A DNA stretch of 64,000 nt from Flagellimonas myxillae (GCF_023502235.1 NZ_JAMFLY010000002.1:62001-126000); one strand, 5' to 3'; numbered from the stretch's first letter, positions 31,592 to 42,433 are shown. The notes: a model not told the origin generated them from the letters alone. A program made the numbers and translations.

Positions 31592-34009
31592 TTATTCTTC
31601 TTCTAGGCGGTCACGCTCCTTTTTCTCAATGGCCCGTTCGTTGTCCTGCAGCCTAAAGTTTCCAAAGTTGTACGTGAACCCAAGGCGCACAAATTGGGTT
31701 TCGGGCCTGCGCCTATAAAAGTTATCCTGGTTAAGGTAACGCGAGGTATAGGTAGGTACATATTGCTCCAAAATATCCTCTGCGGCAATGGAAATGGTGG
31801 CCCTTTTGTCCCAAAGGGACTTTCTCAAGCCTACCGTCAAATTCAATTGCTCATCAGAGACATACGATCCAAATAAAAATTTGGAGGTGTATGTCATGGT
31901 GAGTTCCCCCGTAAACGTTCCATCTTTGGAAAGGGTCAAGTAGTTGGCCAAATACCCATAAACACCATCAACCTCGTTGGTGTATTCCTGGTTGTTGCTT
32001 TCCACCGCCAAAAAAGTGTCCTCTTCATGAAAAAACGAGGTGTAGGCATAGATAAACCAAAATGGGGCTATTCCTTTACTTACCGAAACATCCAGCCCAT
32101 ACGACTTACTGGCCAGCATGTTCTGTTTTAATTCTACCAAGGTCTGGTCTTGGTTGTCCTGAAAGACCAAGTACCCAATTTTCATCCCATTGTCCCGATA
32201 ATAAATGTCGAAAAAATACTCGCTGTTCAGGGTATAGTTAAAATTGAAATTGTTGCTGAAGCTTGGCCTTAGGCCGGGGTTTCCCTCCTCAAAATCGCTT
32301 TCGTTGAAAAACACGCGAAACGGATTTAAGTCGTTGTACTTGGGCCGTTCCACACCCCTGCCATAATCAAATGCAAAGCTGTGCTTGTCCGAAGGCGAGT
32401 ACAGTACGTAAAGGGAAGGAAAGGGCTCAAAAAAATCCAAGGTGTTGGTTTGGTTCAGGGTTTCGGAAGTACCATTGGCTTCGGTAAGTTCTCCTCGAAT
32501 ACCCAGCTTCATAGACCATTTTTCCCAACTTTTCACCAAGCTCAAATAGCCAGCATACACATTCTCATCATAAAGGAACACATCCGACAAAGAAGGGTTG
32601 ATGGTATCGTCGGAACCTATAAAATTTCCAAAGACCACGTTGCTCTCCGAGTTGATTGAGGACACTTTCAGGCCTGTTTCCAGGGAAGCTGTTCCCAAGG
32701 GGGTGGAAAAATCGGTTTGTCCCGTCACAATCTGAATGTTCTGGTCGGTACTTGTATCAAATCCAAAATTCCGCATGAACATCCCTCCATTGTCAAAATA
32801 ATTGGAGTTCAGGTTTTGGAACGATTCCCCATCGTAGTGCGTATAATGCCCATTAAACGATAAGCTGGCCCCTGGTTTCTTCAACTTATGGACATAAGAA
32901 AGATCAAATGCGAGGTTGGTGTTGTCGAGATCCGCCACATTCCGAGTCACAAAAGAGGAATCCAACTGTTGAAGTCCATTCCTGATTTCGGCGTCTAGAT
33001 TGGTTTCTCTTTCCTGCCCAAGGTTAAACGCCAAATTTGAGGTGAGATTCAAACTGTTTCGGTCGTCAAAATCGTAATCCAAGATCAAACTGGCATTCTG
33101 TGCTTGGGACGAATGGGTTTCGTTGTACATCGTGGACCATCTCGAAAAAATGGAGTTGGTATCATCAATAAAATTGGTTCCCTTTTTGGTCTTCCTAAGT
33201 TCTTTTTTGGGATTGATGGAATAGTTCGCAAAAAGGTTCAGCTTGTCCGTTTTGTAGTAATGGCTCATCCCCGCACTGAATTTTGGTAAAGTCGCCTGTG
33301 TATAACTTCCATTTACACTTCCCTTATACCCTGGAACAATATTTTTGGAGGTGACAATGTTCAAAATGGGTCCCCCCTCCGCGTCGTACCTGGCCGGTGG
33401 ATTGGCAATGACCTCAACAGATTTGATATTGTTCCCGGAAAAGCCTTCCAAAAGTTCCTTTACCTCCTGGCCCGAGAGTTGCACCTTTCGGTCATTCAAA
33501 TACACCGTGGCGCTTTGCCCCTTAATTTGTAGATCTTCCTGGTTGACGATCACCCCGGGGGTACTTCGTAAAATATCCCACGAACTCCCCTGCGAAACCA
33601 CCGTGTTTTCCACAGAAAAGACCAGTCTGTCTGCAAGTCTTTGTAGGGTAGGCCGCTTTGCGGTCACCACAACCTCGTCCAGATTATTTGTTTCCAAAGG
33701 AATAATCAAGGCCCCCAACGACACATTGCCGGCAATGTCCAATGCCCTGGGTTCGGACCCCCTTCCCACGTAACTGGCCTGTAAAAGATACAGGTCCGGT
33801 TCCACCTCTTCCAAGGAAAAATAACCGACCTCATCGGCAGAGGTCCCCATGACAAATGTGGAATCTACTGCTTGTAAAAGAAGAATGTTGGCGTATGGAA
33901 TAATGTTGTTCTGCTGGTCTACAACCTTCCCGGTAATCTGGTATGTCTGCCCGGACAAAGATATCACGGCAAAAAAAGCCAATAAAAAAATATAGGCAAG
34001 GTGTTTCAT
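31592..34009 (-). CDS. TonB-dependent receptor-like outer-membrane beta-barrel protein
   Basis: 805 residues. Signal peptide 1-~20 (ends SLSGQ). Carboxypeptidase-regulatory domain ~24-100 (ITGKVVDQQNNIIPYANILL), then a plug (LDEVVVTAKRPTLQRLADRL, LRSTPGVIVNQEDLQIKGQ, RYDAEGGPILNIVTSKN) and a 'outer membrane beta-barrel family' barrel to residue ~795. The tail is charged (ERAIEKKERDRLEEE). No STN domain, no sigma/FecR neighbours. Such proteins are typical flavobacterial TonB receptors with unknown substrate. Single gene, divergent from lepA. Confidence 0.9.
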   Translation of the reverse strand: MKHLAYIFLLAFFAVISLSGQTYQITGKVVDQQNNIIPYANILLLQAVDSTFVMGTSADEVGYFSLEEVEPDLYLLQASYVGRGSEPRALDIAGNVSLGALIIPLETNNLDEVVVTAKRPTLQRLADRLVFSVENTVVSQGSSWDILRSTPGVIVNQEDLQIKGQSATVYLNDRKVQLSGQEVKELLEGFSGNNIKSVEVIANPPARYDAEGGPILNIVTSKNIVPGYKGSVNGSYTQATLPKFSAGMSHYYKTDKLNLFANYSINPKKELRKTKKGTNFIDDTNSIFSRWSTMYNETHSSQAQNASLILDYDFDDRNSLNLTSNLAFNLGQERETNLDAEIRNGLQQLDSSFVTRNVADLDNTNLAFDLSYVHKLKKPGASLSFNGHYTHYDGESFQNLNSNYFDNGGMFMRNFGFDTSTDQNIQIVTGQTDFSTPLGTASLETGLKVSSINSESNVVFGNFIGSDDTINPSLSDVFLYDENVYAGYLSLVKSWEKWSMKLGIRGELTEANGTSETLNQTNTLDFFEPFPSLYVLYSPSDKHSFAFDYGRGVERPKYNDLNPFRVFFNESDFEEGNPGLRPSFSNNFNFNYTLNSEYFFDIYYRDNGMKIGYLVFQDNQDQTLVELKQNMLASKSYGLDVSVSKGIAPFWFIYAYTSFFHEEDTFLAVESNNQEYTNEVDGVYGYLANYLTLSKDGTFTGELTMTYTSKFLFGSYVSDEQLNLTVGLRKSLWDKRATISIAAEDILEQYVPTYTSRYLNQDNFYRRRPETQFVRLGFTYNFGNFRLQDNERAIEKKERDRLEEE

Positions 34010-34115
34010 TTAGTCATCGGGGTTGAATATCAAATCTAAGAAAATATTTTAGAGGGATAGATCGAGCCTCTTGGTCATATTTGTAAAAAACAATGAGCTA
34101 GGTGGCTAAAAGAGC

Positions 34116-34123
34116 TATATTTG
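34116..34123 (+). promoter_or_regulatory. -7 box of lepA
   Basis: TATATTTG fits TAnnTTTG exactly and is followed by CA. It lies 41 bp before the lepA start. A -33 box at the right distance is not obvious. Confidence 0.5.
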
Positions 34124-34164
34124 CAGATGCTTTAACGCCCTAGATTTTACAGGCAGTTGTTGAT

Positions 34165-35961
34165 ATGGAGAAGATTAGGAATTTTTGCATCATTGCACAT
34201 ATAGACCACGGTAAAAGCACCTTGGCAGATCGTTTGTTGGACTTTACCGGTTCCGTTACCGATCGTGAAAAACAGGACCAGTTGTTGGACAATATGGACC
34301 TGGAACGGGAACGTGGCATCACCATTAAGAGCCACGCCATACAAATGGAGTATGAGCACCAAGGTGAGACCTATATCCTAAATTTGATCGACACCCCCGG
34401 GCACGTGGATTTCTCGTATGAGGTTTCCCGATCTATTGCCGCCTGTGAGGGTGCGCTTTTAATAGTTGACGCTGCGCAAAGTATCCAGGCCCAGACCATA
34501 TCAAACTTATACTTGGCCCTGGAAAATGATTTGGAAATTATTCCGGTCCTTAATAAAGTGGACTTGCCCAGTGCAAATCCCGAAGAAGTTACGGACGATA
34601 TAGTTGACCTCCTGGGCTGCGACCCAGAGGAGGTAATTCCTGCCAGTGCCAAGACTGGAATTGGAATCGAAGCTATTTTAACCGCCATTATTGACCGCAT
34701 TCCCGCACCGGAAGGAAATCCCAATGAACCGCTACAGGCTTTGGTTTTTGATTCTGTATACAATCCGTTTCGTGGTGTGGAAACGTATTTTAGGGTCATA
34801 AATGGGGAAATTAAGAAAGGTCAAAAGATTAAGTTTGTGGCTACCAACAAGGACTATTTTGCGGATGAGATCGGCACCTTAAAATTAAACCAGGTTCCCA
34901 AACCCGTTATTTCCTCCGGGGATGTGGGTTACCTCATTACGGGAATCAAGGATGCCCGGGAGGTTAAGGTAGGGGACACCATAACAGACGCTGCCAAACC
35001 AACCCAAAATGCCATTGAAGGTTTTGAGGACGTTAAGCCCATGGTTTTTGCGGGAATCTATCCGGTGGATACTGAAGATTTTGAGGAGCTTCGTTCCTCC
35101 ATGGAAAAATTACAGTTGAATGATGCCTCTTTAGTCTTTACTCCGGAAAGTAGTGCCGCGCTAGGTTTTGGATTCAGGTGTGGGTTTCTGGGAATGCTTC
35201 ACATGGAAATCATTCAGGAGCGCTTGGAGCGTGAGTTCAACATGACCGTTATCACCACGGTGCCAAATGTGAGCTATCACGCATACTCTACCAAGGACAG
35301 GGAAACAGCAATCATTGTTAATAATCCTTCGGATTTGCCAGATCCCTCAACCGTGGACCGTGTGGAGGAGCCTTATATTAAAGCCACCATTATTACCAAG
35401 GCCGATTTTGTGGGCAATGTAATGTCCTTATGTATCGAAAAGCGCGGTCAAATCACCAATCAAACTTATTTGACCACCGAAAGGGTGGAGCTCACTTTTG
35501 ATATGCCCTTAGCCGAAATCGTGTTTGATTTTTACGACCGGTTGAAAACCGTTTCAAAGGGGTACGCCTCCTTCGATTATACCCCAATAGGTATGCGAAC
35601 CTCCAAATTGGTCCGAGTGGATATCCTGTTGAACTCACAACCCGTGGACGCCTTATCTGCATTGGTTCATTTTGATAATGCCCATCACATTGGTAAAAAA
35701 ATGTGTGAAAAGCTGAAGGAGCTTATCCCAAGGCAGCAATTTGACATACCAATCCAAGCGGCCATCGGTTCCAAGATCATTTCCAGAGAAACCATCAAGG
35801 CCCTGAGAAAAGATGTGACCGCCAAATGTTATGGAGGTGATATTTCGAGAAAGCGAAAACTCTTGGAAAAGCAGAAAAAGGGTAAAAAGCGGATGCGCCA
35901 AGTAGGTAACGTGGAGATTCCACAGCAAGCTTTTATGGCGGTGCTGAAACTGAACGATTAA
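34165..35961 (+). CDS. lepA: elongation factor 4 (LepA)
   Basis: 598 residues, normal length. G1 [16 protein letters not shown], switch [14 protein letters not shown]3 DTPGHVDF, G4 NKVDLPSA and G5 SAKTGIG are intact. Domain 2, EF-G-like domains III and V and the LepA-specific C-terminal domain ([62 protein letters not shown]) follow. It is the ribosome-bound GTPase linked to back-translocation and initiation. ATG 34165 is the clear start. Confidence 0.97.
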   Translation: MEKIRNFCIIAHIDHGKSTLADRLLDFTGSVTDREKQDQLLDNMDLERERGITIKSHAIQMEYEHQGETYILNLIDTPGHVDFSYEVSRSIAACEGALLIVDAAQSIQAQTISNLYLALENDLEIIPVLNKVDLPSANPEEVTDDIVDLLGCDPEEVIPASAKTGIGIEAILTAIIDRIPAPEGNPNEPLQALVFDSVYNPFRGVETYFRVINGEIKKGQKIKFVATNKDYFADEIGTLKLNQVPKPVISSGDVGYLITGIKDAREVKVGDTITDAAKPTQNAIEGFEDVKPMVFAGIYPVDTEDFEELRSSMEKLQLNDASLVFTPESSAALGFGFRCGFLGMLHMEIIQERLEREFNMTVITTVPNVSYHAYSTKDRETAIIVNNPSDLPDPSTVDRVEEPYIKATIITKADFVGNVMSLCIEKRGQITNQTYLTTERVELTFDMPLAEIVFDFYDRLKTVSKGYASFDYTPIGMRTSKLVRVDILLNSQPVDALSALVHFDNAHHIGKKMCEKLKELIPRQQFDIPIQAAIGSKIISRETIKALRKDVTAKCYGGDISRKRKLLEKQKKGKKRMRQVGNVEIPQQAFMAVLKLND

Positions 35962-35966
35962 GGGTT

Positions 35967-36281
35967 TTATTCTGCAAAGTCTAACCTGTCCAGTTGGCAA
36001 CCTTCTGCTACGAATTCCTTAGGGGTTTTGCCTTCCAACTCTTCTGGTCCCATAGTCTTCATATTAACTCCGGCTAAGTACAGGGTATAGGTGTCATTCA
36101 TATTATCGCAAATTTCAAGTTTATAACCATCCTTTGTCGTACATGCAAAGCACTCAGATGATTTGGCAACCTCGGGGTTTTCATTGGCATCTTCAAGAAG
36201 ATCAGCCATCTTTATGGCATCCACTGAACAACCCCTGGCCAATGTTATTACCCACAATGAAACAAGTACTGATTTTTTCAT
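35967..36281 (-). CDS. small secreted hypothetical protein
   Basis: 104 residues with an N-terminal hydrophobic segment (MKKSVLVSLWVITLARGCSV); the cysteine at 18 is preceded by a weak lipobox (LARGC). The mature part is acidic with four more cysteines (ECFAC, ICDN, GCQLD), suited to two disulfides. I do not recognise the family. It converges with lepA (5 bp between stops) and stands alone. Confidence 0.55.
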   Translation of the reverse strand: MKKSVLVSLWVITLARGCSVDAIKMADLLEDANENPEVAKSSECFACTTKDGYKLEICDNMNDTYTLYLAGVNMKTMGPEELEGKTPKEFVAEGCQLDRLDFAE

Positions 36282-36433
36282 TTGGAAAAGATTTAGGTTA
36301 TTAAAACAGAGGCAATCTAACTGCTGTTGGCCCTAAATCTTGTTCCCAATTGACGGATGCCCGTTTTCAATTGACGGATGAGGGTGTTTGTGCTAAAAAG
36401 TTGGGTTTTAAGAGGAATCCCGTGGCTGGGATT

Positions 36434-38260
36434 TTAGTCAATATCGATGGTTTTTCCCATATAAACCAGCTTATACCCTTCCCCGTTGGGAGAAAAGTCC
36501 TTGCTGTTGGCGGGGATAATATCGATGACGCCTGTAGGGGCTTTGGTGAAGACCGGAATGATGTCACTGTCCTTTTTGGTGAGATCTATGAGGTCGTCAT
36601 AATGTTGTTTGTCCCTCAGGTCAACCTCTTGTATGGCCGGGTATTTTCGCACCACCTCTATCAATTTGATAAAATCATCGGTGTGGGAGAACACACCCTC
36701 TTTGGGATTGTCGTTGGGATTGTTCATCTCATCGGAGTTTACCAATCTGAACGCCCCGTTTTCTCCAAATTGCCGTTGGAATTTTTCAATCGCAAATTCA
36801 TTAATATCAGAATTTCCTGTTAAGGCCAGTAAAAAACCCATGTCGTTCAGCTCAATATTATCCGTTAGTGAGTCCGAAAAAATATCGGCAGTCATGGCTT
36901 CAAGACCTAAACGTTGAGCCTTTTCAATATTGGCCTGATTGTTATCTATCAGTACCACGTGCCGGTTGTTGTTCTTAAGATAGTTCCCTATGAGACGTGA
37001 TACTTTGGAAGCGCCAATGATCAGTACTCCTTCTGATTTCTTTAAGAACACCCCAACAATTTTGGCCACAAAACGTGCGGTGGTCGCATTTAATAATACG
37101 GTACCCAGCACTATCATGAACACCAAAGGCGTAATATATTCTGCTCCTGGTTCTCCTTTGCTCAGCAACTTGGAGCCAAATAGCGAAGCAATACCCGCAG
37201 CAACAATACCCCTGGGGCCAACCCAACCAATAAAAAGCTTTTCATTGAGTTTTAGATCGGATCCCATCGAACTTAAAAAAACACCCAATGGTCGTATCAC
37301 AAATACAACAACAGCAAACAGAATGGCGGTGTTCCAATTAAAAATGAGTTCCAGGTCACTAATATTAATGTTGGCCGCCAACAAGATAAATAGGATAGAA
37401 ATCAACAAAACGCTGAGCGACTCCTTAAAATAAAGAAGCTCCTTCAAATTGGGCAAATTCATATTTCCCATGACCATCCCCATGACCACCACCGCCAGCA
37501 ATCCGGATTCATGTGCAAACACATCCGATTCTACATACACCAACAATACTACAGAAAGCGAAACCACGTTGAGAAGATAGTGTGGCACCAGGTTCTTCTT
37601 GATTACAAATCCCAAGGCATGGGCAAATGTAAATCCAAAGGTAGTCCCGAACAATAGGATCTTTCCAAACTCGATTAAAGCAGTTTTGGTAAACGCCTGA
37701 CCCTCTCCCACACTGATGAACTCAAAGACCAAAACGGCTACCAAGGCCCCAATGGGGTCTATTAAAATACCTTCCCACTTAAGTACCGCGGATACATCTT
37801 TCTTTAAGGGAATGTTTCTTAGAATTGGTGTTATTACCGTTGGCCCCGTAACAATAATCAATGCAGAAAACAGGAACGAAATTTGCCAAGGAAGTTCAAA
37901 GATGTAATGTGCAGCCACACCGGCTCCAAAAAAGGTTACCACAGTTCCTACCGTTATCAATTTGGTGATGACCGGGCCCACATTCTTAATTTCGGCCCTT
38001 TTAAGGGTAAGTCCTCCTTCAAACAGGATGATGCTGATTGCCAAAGACACAAAATAGTATAGGCCCTCCCCGGGGAAAAGTCCCTTTTGTCCATTCCAAA
38101 TGGGCTCTATTAGTTTGCCTCCATCCTCCGTGTACAGTGTGGCGATGGGACCCACCAAAAGTCCAATCAGAATCAACGGTAAAATTGCGGGAAGTTTAAA
38201 GCGCCATGCCACCCATTGTGCAATGATCCCCAAAATTATGATGCCCGCAAGCTCTACCAT
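36434..38260 (-). CDS. CPA1-type cation:proton antiporter with TrkA-N domain
   Basis: 608 residues. Residues ~1-400 form a 12-13 helix NhaP-like antiporter (ILFEGGLTLKRAEIKNVG, ALIIVTGPTVITPILRNIPL, the LIDPIGALVAVLVFE motif with the ion-binding Asp, and WVGPRGIVAAGIASLFG). Residues ~410-520 are a RCK/TrkA-N nucleotide-binding domain (GVLIIGASKVSRLIGNYL, VVLIDNNQANIEKA, ALTGNSDINEFAI). This is the plan of Na+ or K+/H+ antiporters gated by NAD(H) or ligand. Single gene, divergent from the USP gene. Confidence 0.9.
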   Translation of the reverse strand: MVELAGIIILGIIAQWVAWRFKLPAILPLILIGLLVGPIATLYTEDGGKLIEPIWNGQKGLFPGEGLYYFVSLAISIILFEGGLTLKRAEIKNVGPVITKLITVGTVVTFFGAGVAAHYIFELPWQISFLFSALIIVTGPTVITPILRNIPLKKDVSAVLKWEGILIDPIGALVAVLVFEFISVGEGQAFTKTALIEFGKILLFGTTFGFTFAHALGFVIKKNLVPHYLLNVVSLSVVLLVYVESDVFAHESGLLAVVVMGMVMGNMNLPNLKELLYFKESLSVLLISILFILLAANINISDLELIFNWNTAILFAVVVFVIRPLGVFLSSMGSDLKLNEKLFIGWVGPRGIVAAGIASLFGSKLLSKGEPGAEYITPLVFMIVLGTVLLNATTARFVAKIVGVFLKKSEGVLIIGASKVSRLIGNYLKNNNRHVVLIDNNQANIEKAQRLGLEAMTADIFSDSLTDNIELNDMGFLLALTGNSDINEFAIEKFQRQFGENGAFRLVNSDEMNNPNDNPKEGVFSHTDDFIKLIEVVRKYPAIQEVDLRDKQHYDDLIDLTKKDSDIIPVFTKAPTGVIDIIPANSKDFSPNGEGYKLVYMGKTIDID

Positions 38261-38377
38261 GAGTTAGTTTTCTTGAAATTTAACGTTTTTCTTTTAGAAT
38301 TTTGTCAAACTTCTGACATTGAGTACTTCTTTCTTCATATTGTGTTATATTGACGTCCCATTCTTAAAAAAGCTTTA

Positions 38378-39232
38378 TTGAACGCACCTTTTAAAACCGT
38401 TTTGTTCGGGTTTGCCTTCTCTCCAACTTTGAGGACCAATATTCTTGAAACTTCCAGGATAGCTTATTTCTTTGAGGCGAAATTGATTTTGTTACATGTG
38501 GGTGAGAAGACCGCAACAAAAGAAGCTCAAATCAAGGGCATTCTATCAGCGGTGGAAAACCGGGGTTTGGAAATTTCCATTCAATGGAAAACAGGAAAGC
38601 CGGATGAGGTCTTATTGGCTACTTGCCAAGAATCCAATATAGATTTATTGATTTTGGGGGCGCTTCAGCATGAGAATTTATATCAGTTTTATGTGGGCTC
38701 CATTGCAAGAAAGCTAACTAGAAAAGTATGTTGCTCGGTTTTGTTGTTGATAAAGCCATCCGAAGAGCGGGTGCCTTGCCAACATGTGGTTGTCAACGGC
38801 CAGGAGGATGAAGATACTCCTTTGGCCATTTCAAACGCCTGCTATGTCTCGCACGCGCTAGGAGCAAAAAGATTGACCATCGTTGAGGAAATTGGACAAA
38901 AAGAGGTGGCAGTTGAAATTACTGATGACAAATCCTTGAAAAAGGCCACTATACAGAAAGAACGCTTGAAGCATCGGGAGGATTCACGCGTTCGAAAAAT
39001 CCTGAAGTCCGTTCCAGAAGGGCATTTAAAAAACCTAAAGGTGAAAACCCAAAGTATTTTTGGAAAAAGCGGGTATTCCATCGGGCATTATGCCGAAGTG
39101 GTTCGCGCTGACCTTTTGGTAATGAACGCCCCTAAGAAAATTGGGTTGCTGGATCGCATTTTTCCTCATGACATTGAACATATTTTATCTGATTTACCAA
39201 CCGACCTCCTAATTGTTAGAAAAACCAATTGA
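38378..39232 (+). CDS. universal stress protein (tandem UspA-like)
   Basis: 284 residues with a TTG start at 38378 (no earlier ATG in frame). The first UspA unit (~1-128) has TVLFGFAFSPTLRTNILETS, LLHVGEK and the LILGALQHENLYQFYVGSIA stretch; the second (~135-284) is divergent and ends DLLVMNAPKKIGLLDRIFPH...LLIVRK. The G-2x-G-9x-G(S/T) ATP signature is not clean. It overlaps the SulP gene (ATG-less TTG start within its stop), so it likely regulates that transporter. Confidence 0.85.
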   Translation: MNAPFKTVLFGFAFSPTLRTNILETSRIAYFFEAKLILLHVGEKTATKEAQIKGILSAVENRGLEISIQWKTGKPDEVLLATCQESNIDLLILGALQHENLYQFYVGSIARKLTRKVCCSVLLLIKPSEERVPCQHVVVNGQEDEDTPLAISNACYVSHALGAKRLTIVEEIGQKEVAVEITDDKSLKKATIQKERLKHREDSRVRKILKSVPEGHLKNLKVKTQSIFGKSGYSIGHYAEVVRADLLVMNAPKKIGLLDRIFPHDIEHILSDLPTDLLIVRKTN

Positions 39233-41451
39233 CGCCAAAGACCAGCAATACAAATAGCTTTATGAAGGACTTGCCCAAAAACTTGTTTTCGGGTTTTGTG
39301 GTGTCCTTGATCGCCCTTCCTCTTGGGCTGGGCCTGGCCATTGCAAGTGATGCTCCTCCCATATCTGGGATTATTGCCGCTATTGTAGGGGGAACGGTTG
39401 TTGCCTTGTTGGGAGGGTCCAATGTAACCATAACCGGACCGGGCAATGGTCTGGTAATTGTTTTGCTTGGAGCTATAACCACTCTTGGCGCAGGAGACCT
39501 ATATCAAGGCTACCTTTTTACTTTGGCGGCCATTGTGGTTTCCGGCATCTTGATGTTGCTGCTAGGTTTCCTAAAAATGGGGCGCTTGGCCGATTTTTTT
39601 CCGGCCTCTGCCATAGAAGGGATGTTAGCGGCCATTGGATGGGGCATTTTTGCAAAACAATTCCATATCATGATTGGCCACAACAACGAACATGGTAGTA
39701 TCGTAAAATTACTGGCACAAATACCCGCCGGGCTTACAGACTTGGTTCAAAACTCAACAACTGAAGAGATGGTTGCGGCCGGAATTGGAATCATAAGCCT
39801 CTTGATCATGGTTTTTTATTCCAAAATCAGGAATCGCTTTTTCCAGCTGATTCCAGCTCCTATGTGGATACTAATTCTGTCTGTTGGATTTAGCTATTCC
39901 TTTGGTTGGTTGGATTTGCCATTTCCGTTAGACCCTTCATACTTGATTTCCATTCCGGAAAACGTGATTTCCAATTTGGCCTTCCCGGATTTTTCCAAGA
40001 TCCATCACAAAGAATTCATAATCAGTGTTTTTGCCATAACGCTTATCGCTAGCATCGAATCCCTGCTCAGCATAAAGGCCGTGGACAAACTAGACCCTCA
40101 AAGTAGGAGGTCCAATGTAAATAAAGACCTAAAAGCTCTTGGCCTTGCAACATCTTTAAGTGGTTTGGTTGGGGGGTTAAATGTGGTCACCGTAATTGCT
40201 CGTAGCTCCGTAAATGTGAACAATGGGGCCACCAATCGATCCGCCAATTTTTTCCATGCCGCATTTTTAGTAGTGTTCATATTATTGTTCCAGGAGCAGT
40301 TAAAGAAGATTCCGTTGGCGGCATTAGCGGCTATCTTGGTCTATACAGGCTATAAATTGGCCACTCCAAAAACCTTTAGAAAAGTGGCCAAAATTGGAAA
40401 TGAACAAATTGTGATTTTCCTGACCACCTTACTCACCACCTTGTTCACCAACCTCATTACCGGAATCAGCATTGGTATATTAACCACCTTGATATTGCAT
40501 ATTGTCATAAACAAAAGTGTTGTATTGTTTTTGGGCAATGTGTTCAAACCCAATGTTCTTATGTTTCAGGAGCCAGAGGACAAGAATTACTATGTTAGCG
40601 TTAAATACTTCTGCAGTTTCCTGAATTTTTACAAGCTCAAAAACAAGCTGGATGCTATTCCAGAAGACCAACATGTGGTGGTAGACCTATCTATGTGTGG
40701 CTTTGTAGACCATACGGTTATGGAAGGATTGGAAACCTACATGGACACTTTTGCCAAAAAAGGGGGAAGTATGGAAATTGTAGGTCTGGACAAGCATGGA
40801 GCCGATTCCAAACATCCCTTTGCCATTCGCAAAATATTGCCGCTGGAAACGCTAAAGCCCATTGAAAAATACTTTACAAAAAGACAGGCGCGGCTAAAGG
40901 AAACTGCCCTAGAGTTTGATTGGGCCTATGATGCCAAGAAAAATGCCCGCACCCATTTCCTCAACGACTTTATCTTCTTCAGAACACGTGAGATAAGTTA
41001 TTTGTACAACCATCTCTCAGAAGAAAATGGAAACTGCTCTGTTTTTGATCTGGAATTTACCGAGGGGGCCTTTGTGGCCAAGGAGGTAATCAAATCTACG
41101 GTAATGTACATTGCTCTCCCTGAGGCAACACCCATTTTTACCTTGGATAAAGAAGGGCTATTGGAGCGGTTATACAAATTGGCAGGGTTTCAGGATATTT
41201 CCATAGAAAACCATCCCGATTTTAACCGTCGCTTTTTCTTGAGCGGAGAGAAAACCAGGGAAATCCAGCATTTATTCCATCATGAACTTATCCTCTTTTT
41301 GGAAAGTAATCCGTATTATCATGTAGAATCCAACGGGCATTCCCTTTTGATTCTTAAAAAAGAACGATTGCTGAGTGTTCAGGAAACCAAGGCCATGATC
41401 TATTTTGGACAGCAGCTCACCAAACTTTTGAGACAATCCGTGCCTGTTTGA
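39229..41451 (+). CDS. SulP-family anion transporter with STAS and a C-terminal extra domain
   Basis: 740 residues. The SulP membrane domain spans ~1-430 (SGFVVSLIALPLGLGLAIAS, NVTITGPGNGLVIVLLGA, FFPASAIEGMLAAIGWGIFA, LASIESLLSIKAVDKLDPQS, TVIARSSVNVNNGATNRSAN). A STAS domain (~440-545; DQHVVVDLSMCGFVDHTVME) follows. A third part (~555-740) contains ENHPDFNRRFFLSGEKTREI and YYHVESNGHSLLILKKERLL, which resembles domains seen at the C-terminus of unrelated sensory proteins. Substrate probably bicarbonate or sulfate. The frame starts at TTG 39229 within the USP stop; ATG 39262 is the alternative. Confidence 0.85.
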   Translation: MTPKTSNTNSFMKDLPKNLFSGFVVSLIALPLGLGLAIASDAPPISGIIAAIVGGTVVALLGGSNVTITGPGNGLVIVLLGAITTLGAGDLYQGYLFTLAAIVVSGILMLLLGFLKMGRLADFFPASAIEGMLAAIGWGIFAKQFHIMIGHNNEHGSIVKLLAQIPAGLTDLVQNSTTEEMVAAGIGIISLLIMVFYSKIRNRFFQLIPAPMWILILSVGFSYSFGWLDLPFPLDPSYLISIPENVISNLAFPDFSKIHHKEFIISVFAITLIASIESLLSIKAVDKLDPQSRRSNVNKDLKALGLATSLSGLVGGLNVVTVIARSSVNVNNGATNRSANFFHAAFLVVFILLFQEQLKKIPLAALAAILVYTGYKLATPKTFRKVAKIGNEQIVIFLTTLLTTLFTNLITGISIGILTTLILHIVINKSVVLFLGNVFKPNVLMFQEPEDKNYYVSVKYFCSFLNFYKLKNKLDAIPEDQHVVVDLSMCGFVDHTVMEGLETYMDTFAKKGGSMEIVGLDKHGADSKHPFAIRKILPLETLKPIEKYFTKRQARLKETALEFDWAYDAKKNARTHFLNDFIFFRTREISYLYNHLSEENGNCSVFDLEFTEGAFVAKEVIKSTVMYIALPEATPIFTLDKEGLLERLYKLAGFQDISIENHPDFNRRFFLSGEKTREIQHLFHHELILFLESNPYYHVESNGHSLLILKKERLLSVQETKAMIYFGQQLTKLLRQSVPV

Positions 41452-41538
41452 TTTTTGTTAAAATAGGGCCAATAAACCTATGTTTTTTAGCCATTTAAGG
41501 CCTGCTTTTCTTATTTTGCACGCCATTTGCTTTTCTGA

Positions 41539-42405
41539 ATGACTATTTATCCCATTGAGACCGGAAATTTTAAATTGGATGGTGGGGCCATGTTTGGGGT
41601 GGTTCCCAAGTCCATCTGGAGCAGAACCAACCCGGCAGATAACAACAACATGATCGACTTGGCCGCCCGTTGTCTGTTAATTGAAGATAGCGATAGGCTA
41701 ATTTTGATTGATAATGGTCTGGGGAACAAGCAATCTGAAAAATTCTTCAGTTACTACTACCGTTGGGGAAATCATAGTTTGGACGCTTCACTGGAAGCCT
41801 TGGGTTTTCATAGGGACGACGTTACGGACGTATTTTTGACCCACCTCCATTTTGATCATTGCGGTGGCAGCATTCAATGGAACAAGAACAGGACAGGCTA
41901 CGAACCGGCTTTTAAAAATGCACGGTTTTGGTCCAATAAGGACCATTGGGAATGGGCGACCCATCCCAATGCCCGTGAAAAGGCGTCCTTTTTAAAGGAA
42001 AACCTTTTGCCCATGCAAGAGAGCGGGCAGCTGCATTTTATAGATCGAAAGCAGGGAGCTTTTCAAGAGGGGTCCGAGCTAGGCTTCGGCATTCTTTTTG
42101 CGGATGGACATACAGAAAAACAGATGCTTCCCCATATTACCTATAAGGATAAGACGGTTGTTTTCGTGGCGGACCTGATCCCTACAGTGGGCCACATTCC
42201 CGTTCCTTATGTTATGGGATACGATACCCGCCCTCTTCTGACCTTAAACGAAAAAGCAAGGTTTTTGGATACTGTTGCTGATAATGGTTATCTGCTCTTT
42301 TTTGAGCATGACGCACACAACCAACTTTGCACTTTGAAAAAAACAGAAAAAGGTGCACGATTGGACGAATCGTTTACTTTTGAAGAAATATTCAAACCAC
42401 AATAA
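41539..42405 (+). CDS. MBL-fold metallohydrolase
   Basis: 288 residues, metallo-beta-lactamase fold with the THLHFDHCGG (HxHxDH) motif near residue 100, a later His (DGHTEKQML), Asp (VVFVADLIPT) and His (FFEHDAHNQL). These supply both zinc sites. The N-terminal YPIETGNFKLDGGAMFGVVP is shared by N-acyl homoserine lactone-type and quorum-quenching-like hydrolases, but the substrate cannot be inferred. It is cytoplasmic. It precedes the S8 peptidase gene by 28 bp. Confidence 0.88.
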   Translation: MTIYPIETGNFKLDGGAMFGVVPKSIWSRTNPADNNNMIDLAARCLLIEDSDRLILIDNGLGNKQSEKFFSYYYRWGNHSLDASLEALGFHRDDVTDVFLTHLHFDHCGGSIQWNKNRTGYEPAFKNARFWSNKDHWEWATHPNAREKASFLKENLLPMQESGQLHFIDRKQGAFQEGSELGFGILFADGHTEKQMLPHITYKDKTVVFVADLIPTVGHIPVPYVMGYDTRPLLTLNEKARFLDTVADNGYLLFFEHDAHNQLCTLKKTEKGARLDESFTFEEIFKPQ

Positions 42406-42433
42406 ATTTTACAATTCTTATAAAATCATATAT

